A stretch of DNA of 64,000 nucleotides from UBA10438 sp040380835 (GCA_040380835.1 JBEIIK010000001.1:1-64000); one strand, 5' to 3'. Positions 35,555 to 44,401 are shown, numbered from the stretch's first letter. Program-made: numbers and translations. The notes: a model not told the origin generated them from the letters alone.

Positions 35555-36448
35555 ATGGTCAGCCGGGAATACTACTACGAGCTGGATGCGCGAGGCGTAC
35601 TTTCGCTCGATGGAGTTGTCCAGGATGACCCCTGGTTTTTGGATTTCTTCTTCCGACGCCTTGCTCCGACGGCTAATCCCGACTATCCAGAATATCCATT
35701 TGTGTCGCGCTGTGGCGAGGAGATGAACTATCTGACGGTTCAGGATACTCCGATCGTCTTTACTGGATTTCACGATGGGCGACTAGAGTACGCCCATTCA
35801 CTCTCAACTTCATTCTCGCCGGAGAAGCTCTCCTATTCGGCCGCCGGTGTGCTGTACCATGGAGCTCCGGTAGGCGAACGTGGCCGCCTGGTGCCTCACG
35901 TCGCGGTGGAGATTGCCCGCAGCATCGAACCCTGGGGCCCCTACGCCGCGTACCGTCAGCCGGGATCAGCCATCCTGGTGCCCCTTGTCCCCCTTGCCGA
36001 AGGTGAGGATCTGCAGATCCTGCGGCCGAAACCAGAAAATCACTGCGTCGGCTGCGGCCAGGCAAACCCGCATTCATTTCAGCTGAGCTTCGTTCGGAGT
36101 CGACGCGATCGCGTGGTTCGAACGTGGGTCACTCCCGACGAGCGAATGCAGGGATCTCTCGGAACTACCCACGGAGGCTTCGTGTCACTGCTGCTTGATG
36201 AGGCAATGGGAAAGACGCTCAGCTCGGCCGGTATTCGGGCCCCCACAGCCCGACTTGTAGTGAATTTCAGGCGTCCGATGCTCATTGGCCATCAGTATGA
36301 GGTCCGTGCCTGGATCGACACGCAACAAGGGCGCAAGCAGTTCGTCAAAGGTGAGGTCCGCTCGGCAGACGATCAGATATTGATCGCTGAAGCCGAGGCA
36401 TTGTTCCTCCAATTGCGGCCTGAAGCCGACCCAGCCCAGACGGGATGA
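35555..36448 (+). CDS. UPF0598/DUF4505 domain fused to PaaI-like hotdog thioesterase
   Basis: A 297-residue two-domain protein. Residues ~1-135 match the UPF0598 (DUF4505) family, known from human C8orf82: YYYELDARGVLSLDG, DPWFLDFFFRRLAP, YPFVSRCGEEMNYL and a VGERGRLVPHVAVEIA segment. Residues ~160-295 form a hotdog thioesterase of the PaaI/4HBT type: NHCVGCGQANPHS, GSLGTTHGGFVSLLLDEAMG and TARLVVNFRRPM. UPF0598 has no established function; fusion to a thioesterase suggests a role with acyl-CoA or a related thioester. ATG 35555 was chosen; GTG 35549 directly follows argS. The stop overlaps the next start (ATGA). Confidence 0.85.
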   Translation: MVSREYYYELDARGVLSLDGVVQDDPWFLDFFFRRLAPTANPDYPEYPFVSRCGEEMNYLTVQDTPIVFTGFHDGRLEYAHSLSTSFSPEKLSYSAAGVLYHGAPVGERGRLVPHVAVEIARSIEPWGPYAAYRQPGSAILVPLVPLAEGEDLQILRPKPENHCVGCGQANPHSFQLSFVRSRRDRVVRTWVTPDERMQGSLGTTHGGFVSLLLDEAMGKTLSSAGIRAPTARLVVNFRRPMLIGHQYEVRAWIDTQQGRKQFVKGEVRSADDQILIAEAEALFLQLRPEADPAQTG

Positions 36449-37731
36449 ATTCACAACCGAATATGCTGCTCTTCGGTGCCACACTCGGCACCGTGCTTTT
36501 GCTTGTCGACATATACGTTCTCATTCATTGGACGTCCTTCGCCCGCCGGCGAAGTCTGAATGTCTGGTGGTATCGAATCCCTTGGGCAACTGCATTGATC
36601 GTGTTTGCCGCACTGGTCGTGATGCTCGTGCGACGTCACTTGTTTCGTGTCGATGGGGTTGACGTGACCATCATGGGACTGATATCGTTCTGGTATCTGC
36701 CAAAGTTCGGTATCTCGATCATACTTCTCGGGCGAGACATCATCCGCGGGGGCCGAGCGCTAATCGATCGACTCCGTCCGGGTCCGGCACGATCGGCCGT
36801 TTCGAGCCGAGAGCCGGATCTTCGGGCTACGGTGACCGGCGATACCCCTGTTGCCTCGGCTTCCCGTCGTGAGTTTCTCGGAACGGCGGCCTGGTCAATG
36901 TCAGCGGTGCCGTTCGTCATTGTCGCAAGGGGCATGTGGAGCACGCTCTATGACTTCCAGATCTACCGGCAAGAGTTGCTTCTCGACAAGCTGCCGCGCG
37001 CATTGGACGGCTTTCGGATCGTTCAGATATCCGACATCCACGCCGGGTCGTTCCCGGATTATCGGCCCTTCCAGGAGGTCCGACGCATCATCGACTCGGA
37101 ACGTCCTGATGCTGTGGTGATCACAGGTGACTTCGTTAACCAGAAGCCCCGTGAAATGCAGTTGATCGCCGGTGAACTCGAGCGACTGCGGGCACCCTAT
37201 GGAGTAATGGCATCACTTGGAAATCATGACCATTACAACACGCCGGAAGAGCATCAGCAGCTTGTGAGCGGCATACGACAGATGGGCGTGGATCTTCTTG
37301 TCAACCAGCATCGCCGCATTGGGGCCGACGGGGCATCGCTGGTGATCGCCGGAACTGACAATACCGGATTCCGTCAAACCTATGCCCGGCTTGACAGGGC
37401 ACTCGACGGTGTTGAATCCCACGAGCCCGTGATCCTTCTGGCCCATGACCCGACATTCTGGGACCGCGAGGTCGTCGAAAAGGCACCCGTCGATGTGATG
37501 CTCTCGGGGCACACGCACGGCGGACAGTTCGGCGTGCAGGTACTTGGGTTCGAATGGAGTCCGGCGCAACACATCTACCGCCAGTGGGCCGGACATTACA
37601 CCAAGGGCCGCCAGCAGCTCTACGTTAATCGAGGGATAGGCACGGTGGGGCCGCCATTACGCATCGGTATACCGCCGGAGGTGACGGTCTTTACATTGCG
37701 CTCAGCCCCGTCAGATAGGGGGCTTGCCTGA
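36445..37731 (+). CDS. Membrane calcineurin-like metallophosphoesterase (YkuE/YaeI-like)
   Basis: A 428-residue protein. Two to three N-terminal transmembrane helices are followed by a second hydrophobic stretch after SRREFLGTAAWSMSAVPFVIV (about residue 137, a Tat-like RREFLG, unusual at an internal position). The phosphoesterase domain has the full metal set: RIVQISDIHAG, VVITGDFVN, SLGNHDHY, LLAHDP and LSGHTHGGQFG. It probably acts on a membrane-associated phospho-substrate such as UDP-lipid A precursors or phospholipids, which is inference from the family. The start overlaps the preceding gene by four bases. Confidence 0.9.
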   Translation: MNSQPNMLLFGATLGTVLLLVDIYVLIHWTSFARRRSLNVWWYRIPWATALIVFAALVVMLVRRHLFRVDGVDVTIMGLISFWYLPKFGISIILLGRDIIRGGRALIDRLRPGPARSAVSSREPDLRATVTGDTPVASASRREFLGTAAWSMSAVPFVIVARGMWSTLYDFQIYRQELLLDKLPRALDGFRIVQISDIHAGSFPDYRPFQEVRRIIDSERPDAVVITGDFVNQKPREMQLIAGELERLRAPYGVMASLGNHDHYNTPEEHQQLVSGIRQMGVDLLVNQHRRIGADGASLVIAGTDNTGFRQTYARLDRALDGVESHEPVILLAHDPTFWDREVVEKAPVDVMLSGHTHGGQFGVQVLGFEWSPAQHIYRQWAGHYTKGRQQLYVNRGIGTVGPPLRIGIPPEVTVFTLRSAPSDRGLA

Positions 37732-37753
37732 CGAACTGCGGCAGGCCACGTGG

Positions 37754-38920
37754 TCAGACGTCGAAGTATCGCAATGCCGTTTCCGCCATCAGCGTTGCTC
37801 CGATCTTCATGGCACGCTCCTCCGGAGCAAATCGCGGATTGTGCAGTCCCGGCATTGTTTCAAGCCCGTCGGGACGTCCGCCCAGCATCCAGAAACAGCC
37901 CGGTATCTGCTGCGCATAGTAGGCAAAATCCTCGGCCCACATCTTTGGTTCGAACTCGAGAACGTTCGTCGCTCCAACGACAGCATTTGCCACCGCACGA
38001 GCTATCCCGACAGCTGATGTATGGTTTACAAGAGGTGGGTAACCCTTCGAAATTTCAAGAGTTCCTTCGCAACCATGTAGGGCGCAGTAGTCACGCGTCT
38101 GCTCCATGAGAAAGGTCCAGGCCTGTTCTCTCCACGATGCATCGAAGGCCCTGAGTGTACCTTTCATCTCGACAACGTCAGGGATGATGTTGGTGGCTGA
38201 ACCGCCGTGAATGCTGGTGACGGTCATCACGCCTGGAACGATTGGGTTGCGGCGCTTTGTGATCAGCGACTGCAGGTGATGGACCAGCCCCGTGGCTGCC
38301 ATGATGGGGTCGAGTCCGAGTTGCGGCTGAGCCGCGTGGGCACCGAAGCCCCGTATCGTCCAGCGAAGTTCGTCGGCCGAGGCCAGCATGGGTCCGCCTA
38401 CAAAGGAAACCATTCCACAGCTGGCCTGCGGATCGATATGCTGACCGAAGATCATCTCCGGTGCTGGGCCTTGCAGAGCCCCTTCGGAGATCATGATACT
38501 GGCACCACCGGGAACCTGTTCTTCGCCGGGCTGGAACAGCAGTTTGACCACGCCGCCAAGGTCCTGGCGACGTTCCTGCAAGACTCGAGCGACGGCCAGC
38601 AGCATTGTTGTGTGAGTGTCATGTCCACACGCATGCATAACGCCGTACCGAGTTGACGCATAGTCAAGCCCGGTTTCCTCAACGATCGGCAGGGCATCGA
38701 TGTCCGCACGTAGTGCCACGCACCGCTCACCGGCGCCGATGTGGGCCACCACGCCCGTTGTGGCAATACGCCGATGGTCGACTCCGATTTCGGTCAGCGT
38801 TCGACTGATGAAATCGGCCGTCTCAAACTCTTGAAATGATAGTTCCGGGTGACGGTGTATGTGCCGACGGGTCTCGACCATCCATGGGTAGATCGAATCG
38901 ATGTGTTCAGCAATTGTCAT
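37754..38920 (-). CDS. M20 family amidohydrolase (N-acyl amino acid / N-acetyl-DAP deacetylase-like)
   Basis: A 388-residue di-metal hydrolase. Motifs are RRHIHRHPELSFQEFET, VALRADIDALPI, VMHACGHDTHTTMLL, the metal Glu in LLFQPGEEQVPGGA, and FGAHAAQPQLGLDPI of the dimerisation domain. Family members hydrolyse N-acyl amino acids, hippurate, or N-acetyl-diaminopimelate. It overlaps dapF by 14 bases, which favours a role in the diaminopimelate/lysine pathway, but this is inference from context. ATG 38920 was chosen because a GGAG lies about nine bases upstream. Confidence 0.9.
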   Translation of the reverse strand: MTIAEHIDSIYPWMVETRRHIHRHPELSFQEFETADFISRTLTEIGVDHRRIATTGVVAHIGAGERCVALRADIDALPIVEETGLDYASTRYGVMHACGHDTHTTMLLAVARVLQERRQDLGGVVKLLFQPGEEQVPGGASIMISEGALQGPAPEMIFGQHIDPQASCGMVSFVGGPMLASADELRWTIRGFGAHAAQPQLGLDPIMAATGLVHHLQSLITKRRNPIVPGVMTVTSIHGGSATNIIPDVVEMKGTLRAFDASWREQAWTFLMEQTRDYCALHGCEGTLEISKGYPPLVNHTSAVGIARAVANAVVGATNVLEFEPKMWAEDFAYYAQQIPGCFWMLGGRPDGLETMPGLHNPRFAPEERAMKIGATLMAETALRYFDV

Positions 38921-39701
38921 AGATGGCATCTCCGCGCAGTTCGATGGATTCGATATGGCCGGCCCTGGCAAAGATCGTGACCGCAAGCGGTCGGCCACTT
39001 GGGGGTATGATGGAAAAGTGTGTCTGTGCCGGATCGCGCATCCACATGGTAACGGCAGCGCTGACGGCTCCCGTGCCACAGGCGCCCGTGACGGCTTCGA
39101 CTCCCCGTTCGAACGTTGCAAGGGAGATCGTCTGCGGGTCTGTGATCCACATCATGTTGACGTTGACGCCGCGAGGGAAGTCCGGGTGATGACGAAGCTG
39201 TGTCACGACCGGTGCTGACGGATCATTGGGCGCGATGATCACGGCATGGTCGCTCTGAACATCAACATACCACACAGGGATCTCCACTGATTCAAGACTT
39301 CCGGGAGCAAAGTAACGCATCTGCAAGGGCGTTGGCAGATCTACACCGATCGTAGCGTCATCATAGACTCGCGCTCTGTAGAGGATGCCATTGAACAGGC
39401 ATGAGATCGCATCCTGGGCACGTGAGCCGTGGTCAACCGCATACCGTACCACGCAGCGTGCGCCGTTGCCGCAGAGCATCCCGCGGCTCCCGTCCGGATT
39501 GTAGAAATCAGCCTCAACACGCGCGGCGGCAATCTGCCGGATACGCAGTACGCCTTCAATATTTGACCCGTCGGCGCGCGCGTGTTTTTCGACGAGCTCT
39601 CTGATCCGTTCCGTTGAGAAGACCTCATCACGGTCGGGTTGATCACGGTCGTCGATCACCAGAAAGCGATTTCCCGCACCACTCATGTGAAGGATGCTCA
39701 C
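38907..39701 (-). CDS. dapF: Diaminopimelate epimerase
   Basis: DapF interconverts LL- and meso-diaminopimelate for lysine and peptidoglycan. The 264-residue protein starts at GTG 39701, giving the family N-terminus LHMSGAGNRFLVIDDR. The first catalytic cysteine is in GMLCGNGARCVV and the second in ERGVEAVTGACGTGAVSAA, so both acid/base cysteines are present. The GTG overlaps the IMPase stop (GTGA). Open frame upstream of 39701 belongs to the IMPase gene on the same strand. Confidence 0.94.
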   Translation of the reverse strand: MSILHMSGAGNRFLVIDDRDQPDRDEVFSTERIRELVEKHARADGSNIEGVLRIRQIAAARVEADFYNPDGSRGMLCGNGARCVVRYAVDHGSRAQDAISCLFNGILYRARVYDDATIGVDLPTPLQMRYFAPGSLESVEIPVWYVDVQSDHAVIIAPNDPSAPVVTQLRHHPDFPRGVNVNMMWITDPQTISLATFERGVEAVTGACGTGAVSAAVTMWMRDPAQTHFSIIPPSGRPLAVTIFARAGHIESIELRGDAIYDNC

Positions 39702-40483
39702 GCTGACACCTCGAGTGCGCATACAAGCTGATCGTGAATGCCACCATTTGTAGCGACGATCGAGTTGCTGCCCAGAGTAAAGCTTTTGCCGCAATAGTGG
39801 GTAACCCTACCACCGGCCTCTGTCACCATCAACACGCCGGCAGCCATATCCCAGGGCTGCAGAGCAACCTCCCAGTAACCGTCGAATCGTCCGTCGGCAA
39901 CGTAGGCCAGGTCCAGAGCCGCGCTTCCAAGGCGGCGCACCGGAAGCCCCCTGCTGACGATCGTCGCGAACTGGCCGATGCAGTTTCGGGGATTGTCTTC
40001 AACATTGTAGGGGAATCCTGTTACCAGGATGCTGTCATCGAGCACCTCCGTGGACGAGACACGTAAGCGTCTTCCATTGAGGTGACTGCCCCGATCAATC
40101 ATCGCCGTGAACGTTTCATTACGTAGGGGCTGATGAATAACTCCGCAGACGATCTCACCGCCGGCAACTGCAGCGATCGATACACAGAAGATCGGTATTC
40201 CATGGGCAAAGTTCACGGTGCCATCGAGTGGGTCGACGATCCATGTGACGTCATCCAGGCCATCATGGCTGCCACTTTCCTCGGTCAGGATCGCCGCCAT
40301 TGGCGTATGCTTTCGAAGAACATCAATGATCAGTGCTTCGCTGGCATGATCGAACTCGGTCACGAGGTTGTGACGTCCTTCTTTCGAGGCCACCCTACCG
40401 GCTGAGCCGAAGCCGCTGAGCAGAATATCACCTGCTTGACGAGCAGCATCGACAGCTGCATCAAGGAGCATGTGACGGGTCAT
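39698..40483 (-). CDS. Inositol monophosphatase family protein
   Basis: A 261-residue Mg-dependent, Li-sensitive type phosphatase (SuhB-like). Metal ligands are seen in ILTEESG, WIVDPLDGTVNFAHG and the C-terminal PWDMAAGVLMVTEAGG. Substrates in the family include inositol-1-phosphate, 3'-phosphoadenosine 5'-phosphate and fructose bisphosphate; the sequence does not decide. It is coupled to dapF downstream (GTGA) and begins nine bases after the HD-domain gene. Confidence 0.92.
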   Translation of the reverse strand: MTRHMLLDAAVDAARQAGDILLSGFGSAGRVASKEGRHNLVTEFDHASEALIIDVLRKHTPMAAILTEESGSHDGLDDVTWIVDPLDGTVNFAHGIPIFCVSIAAVAGGEIVCGVIHQPLRNETFTAMIDRGSHLNGRRLRVSSTEVLDDSILVTGFPYNVEDNPRNCIGQFATIVSRGLPVRRLGSAALDLAYVADGRFDGYWEVALQPWDMAAGVLMVTEAGGRVTHYCGKSFTLGSNSIVATNGGIHDQLVCALEVSA

Positions 40484-40492
40484 CGCCGCTGA

Positions 40493-41125
40493 CTACCCGA
40501 GAATCGTGTTGGCTTCATGCCGCAGCAGGGCAGCGACCTTCTGCAGGCGTTCATTCGACGATGCTTCCGCGATCGGGACGTACCGTTGCAGCGTATTGGA
40601 CACATAAACCAGCGGATTTTTCTTAAGGTTGAACAACAGGCACCGGAAGTTATCAAGTCTGGCAGCGAGCTTGATGAGCAGGCAATCGTCACTGGCCCGG
40701 CGCAGTCGTTCAGCGTAGTACAGGTCAATGCGATCGGGATCGGACTTGGCAGAATCGAGGTCCTTGGTGAGGGTGTCGACAACGTAGGCCACATACGATC
40801 CGAAATTATACTCGAGCACCTCGCGCGTGACCGTCCGGGAGTCTTCCAGAACATCATGCAGGAAGCCGGCGATCACAAGATCCGAGTCGTAGGTTCGAAG
40901 CTCATCCATCAAGATGAGGACCGTTCGGGCGATATGATCGAAGTACGGTGTCCCATCGTTGCGAACCTGTTCGGCATGGACTGATCGTGCCATCTCATAT
41001 GCATCCAGAATGCGGTTCATGGCGATGGCATCGCCACGCTCCAGTATCCTGGTCTGAAGTTCCTCGGCACTCAGACCTCGCCGGTTGTACTCCGCAGCGG
41101 ACATTGGATCTTGAAAGAGGTCCAT
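40493..41125 (-). CDS. RelA/SpoT-type HD hydrolase homologue lacking one metal ligand
   Basis: A 210-residue free-standing HD-domain protein resembling the (p)ppGpp hydrolase domain (MESH1/small alarmone hydrolases). It has HAEQVRNDGTPYFDHIART (first His), the HDVLEDS core, FGSYVAYVVDTLTKD, and a KLAARLDNFRCLL segment. In active enzymes the last reads KLADRLHN, and its Asp binds manganese; here it is Ala (codon GCC). Activity is therefore doubtful or altered. ATG 41125 was chosen, seven bases after the recN stop, because the upstream frame overlaps recN. Confidence 0.8.
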   Translation of the reverse strand: MDLFQDPMSAAEYNRRGLSAEELQTRILERGDAIAMNRILDAYEMARSVHAEQVRNDGTPYFDHIARTVLILMDELRTYDSDLVIAGFLHDVLEDSRTVTREVLEYNFGSYVAYVVDTLTKDLDSAKSDPDRIDLYYAERLRRASDDCLLIKLAARLDNFRCLLFNLKKNPLVYVSNTLQRYVPIAEASSNERLQKVAALLRHEANTILG

Positions 41126-41132
41126 GGAACCG

Positions 41133-42824
41133 TCACGCCCCCTTTCGTGAGCGTCGCACGGCAGGCACGCTTCGTTGCATGAGTTCCTGAGCGCCAGCCA
41201 GCGCGGCATCGGTGACGTCCGTGCCACTGATAAGCTGTGCCACATCGATCTGGGCCTGGTCGGCACTGATCGTGCTTGCCGTAACGGTGGTCGAGCCATT
41301 ATCGGCCGATTTCGTTACACGGATGAAATGGTCCGACAGCGAGGCGATCTGTGCCAGGTGGGTGATGCAGATCACCTGCTGACTCTTGCCGATCTGCTGC
41401 ATAACCTGCCCAACCGTGCGGGCAACACGACCGCTGATTCCGGTGTCGATTTCATCCAGGACAACGGTTCCTGTGGGAATCCGTTGCAGAAGCACGCGCT
41501 TGAGCGCCAGCATCACGCGCGAAAGCTCGCCCCCTGAGGCGATGCGAGCAAGGGGGCGGGGTGGCTCGCCCGGATTGGCTGCGAAGAGAAACTCCGCCTG
41601 GTCACACCCCGTGGGGCCGAGTTCGGAAGGTTGCAGCGACACCTCGAATCGGGCTGACGGCATGCCCATTTCCGCAAGGCTGCCAGCGACATTGTCCGCA
41701 AAGGCTGGTGCACAAGCACGACGCTGAATGCTGAGCGAGTCGGCATGACTGCGCGCAAGCTTTTCGGCATTCTGGACGAACAGGTCGGCCTCACGCAGAA
41801 CCTCTTCAAGATTTTCGACCTCGTGCAGCTCATCTGATACAGACTTAAGCTTTTCGATGGCCTGACCAAGACTTCCATACTTACGACCGAGTCGCTGCAG
41901 TGCCGCCTGTCTCAGACGCAGGTCTTCAAGTCGCTGAGGGTCACGGCCATCCGAATCGGCAAGCACCCCAACGCTCGCTGCGGCTTCTTTGCAGATGATG
42001 AGTGCCGATTCAAGCTCGCCGGCTACGCCCTCCATAGCCGGGTCATAGTTACGCAGTTCCCTCACAGCCTCAAGGGCCCGTCGCATCAGGTCATAGGCCG
42101 AGATGTCGCCCGAGTAAAGACTCTGCTGCACTGACGTTGCAAGACGTAGAACGTGCTCTCCAGCCTCAATGCGTCGAAGATCGGTGCTGATACGCTCATC
42201 CTCTTCGGGCTGCGGGTTCACGCCGGCGATCTCATCATAGATGAACTGCAGTCGAGCGCGGTCGGCATCGGCATCAAGCGAGCGCCGGAGCAGATCATCG
42301 CGACGTCTGCGTGCCTGGCTCAGCTCAGTCCAGCGCATGGTCATCAGCGAACGTGCACCGTCGGACTCCAGCGCATACGCATCGAAGGCATCAAGGTGGT
42401 TGGATACGGACATCAGACCATGAGTGTCGTGTTGACCATGCACGTCGATGAGTAGGGAAGAGAGTTGGCGCACCACGACAGCCTGCGCGGGCGTGTCGTT
42501 GACGAAGCAACGCGAAGCGCCGTTAGATGGTATCTCACGTCTCAGGACCAGCTCTTCGGAGTCCCAGTCAAGCTCATGGAGCCGGACAAACTCCGCGGCA
42601 GATGACCCACGGACGAGGTCAAAGGTGGCTTCAACGACGCTCTTGCGAGCCCCTTTGCGGACTAAGTCTGATGATATGCGTTCGCCCATGGCGGCCGAGA
42701 GGGCATCAATGATGATCGACTTGCCGGCGCCGGTTTCACCCAACAGCACAGTCATGCCGGGGTGAAAGTCGAGGTCGATCGAGTCAATGAGCGCAAAGCT
42801 CCTGATGGTCAGTCGTCGCAGCAC
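41133..42824 (-). CDS. recN: DNA repair ATPase RecN
   Basis: RecN is an SMC-like ATPase that acts in double-strand break repair. The 563-residue protein has Walker A LLGETGAGKSIIIDAL near residue 30, a long coiled-coil middle with a short central break, and the C-terminal signature SGGELSRVMLALK, Walker B-type VVLDEIDTGISGRVA and the H-loop ICITHLAQIA. Length and order are normal. It follows a small membrane-protein gene by 25 bases and is followed by the HD gene. Confidence 0.96.
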   Translation of the reverse strand: MLRRLTIRSFALIDSIDLDFHPGMTVLLGETGAGKSIIIDALSAAMGERISSDLVRKGARKSVVEATFDLVRGSSAAEFVRLHELDWDSEELVLRREIPSNGASRCFVNDTPAQAVVVRQLSSLLIDVHGQHDTHGLMSVSNHLDAFDAYALESDGARSLMTMRWTELSQARRRRDDLLRRSLDADADRARLQFIYDEIAGVNPQPEEDERISTDLRRIEAGEHVLRLATSVQQSLYSGDISAYDLMRRALEAVRELRNYDPAMEGVAGELESALIICKEAAASVGVLADSDGRDPQRLEDLRLRQAALQRLGRKYGSLGQAIEKLKSVSDELHEVENLEEVLREADLFVQNAEKLARSHADSLSIQRRACAPAFADNVAGSLAEMGMPSARFEVSLQPSELGPTGCDQAEFLFAANPGEPPRPLARIASGGELSRVMLALKRVLLQRIPTGTVVLDEIDTGISGRVARTVGQVMQQIGKSQQVICITHLAQIASLSDHFIRVTKSADNGSTTVTASTISADQAQIDVAQLISGTDVTDAALAGAQELMQRSVPAVRRSRKGA

Positions 42825-42849
42825 GTTTTCAGTGGTTGCTGGTGAATCA

Positions 42850-43014
42850 TCACAACCGCGTTAGCCGCGACTGGAATAGCTTAAAGGCGCTATATCCACA
42901 CAGTGCGAGCAGCACGGCGGCCGCAAGTGCATGAACCTCCTGTCCGACATAGATCACAACGATCGTCACGACATATGTGACAACGATTAGGGCCAGTATC
43001 CAAAGGGCTGCCAT
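42850..43014 (-). CDS. 54-residue two-helix membrane protein
   Basis: A short open frame starting ATG 43014, seven bases after the hflX stop, and ending TGA 42852-42850. It encodes MAALWILALIVVTYVVTIVV, then a short loop YVGQEVH and a second hydrophobic stretch (ALAAAVLLALCGYSAF) with a basic tail. The start-to-stop composition, the two predicted membrane helices and the tight operon spacing argue for a real gene. No family is recognised. The bases between hflX and this gene are GCCCCCT, part of the recurrent AGGGGGCT oligomer. Confidence 0.6.
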   Translation of the reverse strand: MAALWILALIVVTYVVTIVVIYVGQEVHALAAAVLLALCGYSAFKLFQSRLTRL

Positions 43015-43021
43015 AGGGGGC

Positions 43022-44323
43022 TTAGTGAACGGTGGAAGGTAACGAGAACTCAGTCGTCACGTATGGCCGGTAGCGAGCCATGAAGGGGGCTAACTGATCA
43101 GCCGGCACACGCACTGACAATAATACTGCGGAATCATCATCGCTTCGTTGCAGAACCTCAACCTCGGAATAGAGTCGGGCAACGACATTCATCTCCTCGT
43201 AGGGGATCCGCAAAAGGCGCATGATGGCGGATTCCTCATACGTGGTCTGCATCACACGAAGCAGGCGTTCGATATTGACGCCTCGCTGCGCGCTGACAAA
43301 GACACATCCCGGGTTTTCCGCCTCGGCGTCATCCATTGTAGCCGAGTCAGCCAGAGCATCGATCTTATTGAACACCACGATCACGGGCGTGTCGCTTGCG
43401 CCAAGATCAATGAGCGTCTGCTCGACCACGGCCATATGCTCGCGATAGTGCGGATTGCTGATGTCCACAACGTGAAGCAGGATGTCTGCCTCAAGCGTCT
43501 CGTTGAGTGTTGATCGGAACGAAGCGACCAGCTGTGTTGGCAGCTTGCGGATGAACCCGACGGTGTCGGAGATCAGTGCTTTCTGTCCCGAGGGAAGTCC
43601 CAGCGTACGGACGGTCGTGTCGAGTGTGGCAAAGAGCTGATCCTGTACGTATACATCAGCCTTGGTCAGGACGCGCATCAGAGACGATTTGCCGGCATTG
43701 GTATACCCTACCAGAGCAAAGCGTGGGAGTCCTTCCCGGCCTTTGCGTTGAACCAAGCGCTGAACGTCGATCTCGCGCAGCTTCTCACGCAGTCGTTGCA
43801 TGCGAGTGCGGTACATGCGACGATCGGTCTCGATCTGTGTTTCACCCGGCCCCTTTGTGCCGATGCCCCCGAACTGTTTCGAAAGGTGTGTCCACATCCT
43901 CGTAAGGCGTGGAAGCAGGTACTCGAGCTGAGCAAGCTCCACTTGCGTGCGAGCTTCCACCGTGCGTGCATGAGCAGCAAAGATGTCCAGGATCACACCG
44001 CTGCGATCAAGAACCTTGACCTTCAATGCCTCTTCGAGATTGCGGACTTGGGCCGGAGAGAGCTCGTCGTCGAATACCACCGATGTGGCGTTGCTGTTTT
44101 CGACCAGCTCCTTGAGCTCTTCAACCTTGCCCTTGCCTAGAGCGGTCGAAATATCTGGTCGCTCGCGCTCCTGGGTAAGCCTTTGTACAGCATCGGCACC
44201 AGCTGTATCGAGGAGCATCTCGAGTTCGTCAAGATGCTCTTCAACGGTAGCAGGGTCAGCCCCCTTGCGGATAACGGCGGCGATGACGGCCCGCTCTCTT
44301 GGGAGTAATCCTATGTCGTTCAC
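43022..44323 (-). CDS. hflX: GTPase HflX
   Basis: A 433-residue ribosome-associated GTPase that can split 70S ribosomes under stress. The N-terminal HflX domain shows LDELEMLLDTAGAD and VVFDDELSPAQVRNLE, then a glycine-rich linker (FGGIGTKGPGETQIETDRR). The G domain has GYTNAGKSSLM, FATLDTTVRTL, DTVGFIRKLPTQLV and FNKID. The C-terminal domain is shorter and variable, as usual. It starts at ATG 44323, close to a candidate promoter, and heads the hflX / small protein / recN / HD / IMPase / dapF / M20 run. Confidence 0.96.
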   Translation of the reverse strand: MNDIGLLPRERAVIAAVIRKGADPATVEEHLDELEMLLDTAGADAVQRLTQERERPDISTALGKGKVEELKELVENSNATSVVFDDELSPAQVRNLEEALKVKVLDRSGVILDIFAAHARTVEARTQVELAQLEYLLPRLTRMWTHLSKQFGGIGTKGPGETQIETDRRMYRTRMQRLREKLREIDVQRLVQRKGREGLPRFALVGYTNAGKSSLMRVLTKADVYVQDQLFATLDTTVRTLGLPSGQKALISDTVGFIRKLPTQLVASFRSTLNETLEADILLHVVDISNPHYREHMAVVEQTLIDLGASDTPVIVVFNKIDALADSATMDDAEAENPGCVFVSAQRGVNIERLLRVMQTTYEESAIMRLLRIPYEEMNVVARLYSEVEVLQRSDDDSAVLLSVRVPADQLAPFMARYRPYVTTEFSLPSTVH

Positions 44324-44348
44324 GGAACCTCAGTATGAGAATAATGAA

Positions 44349-44356
44349 CAAAGCTA
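44349..44356 (-). promoter_or_regulatory. Candidate -7 element TAGCTTTG of hflX
   Basis: The minus strand reads GCCGTAGCTTTG across 44360-44349. It is 25 bases before ATG 44323. The same 12-mer with one change occurs inverted at 44384-44395. Confidence 0.45.
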
Positions 44357-44387
44357 CGGCTCACGGTCGGCATGTTGCCACGCGCCG

Positions 44388-44395
44388 TAGTTTTG
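44388..44395 (+). promoter_or_regulatory. Candidate -7 element TAGTTTTG of the LptA-like gene
   Basis: GCCGTAGTTTTG ends six bases before ATG 44402. If it is the promoter, the transcript would begin at or next to that ATG. Confidence 0.4.
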
Positions 44396-44401
44396 GGAGG
44401 T

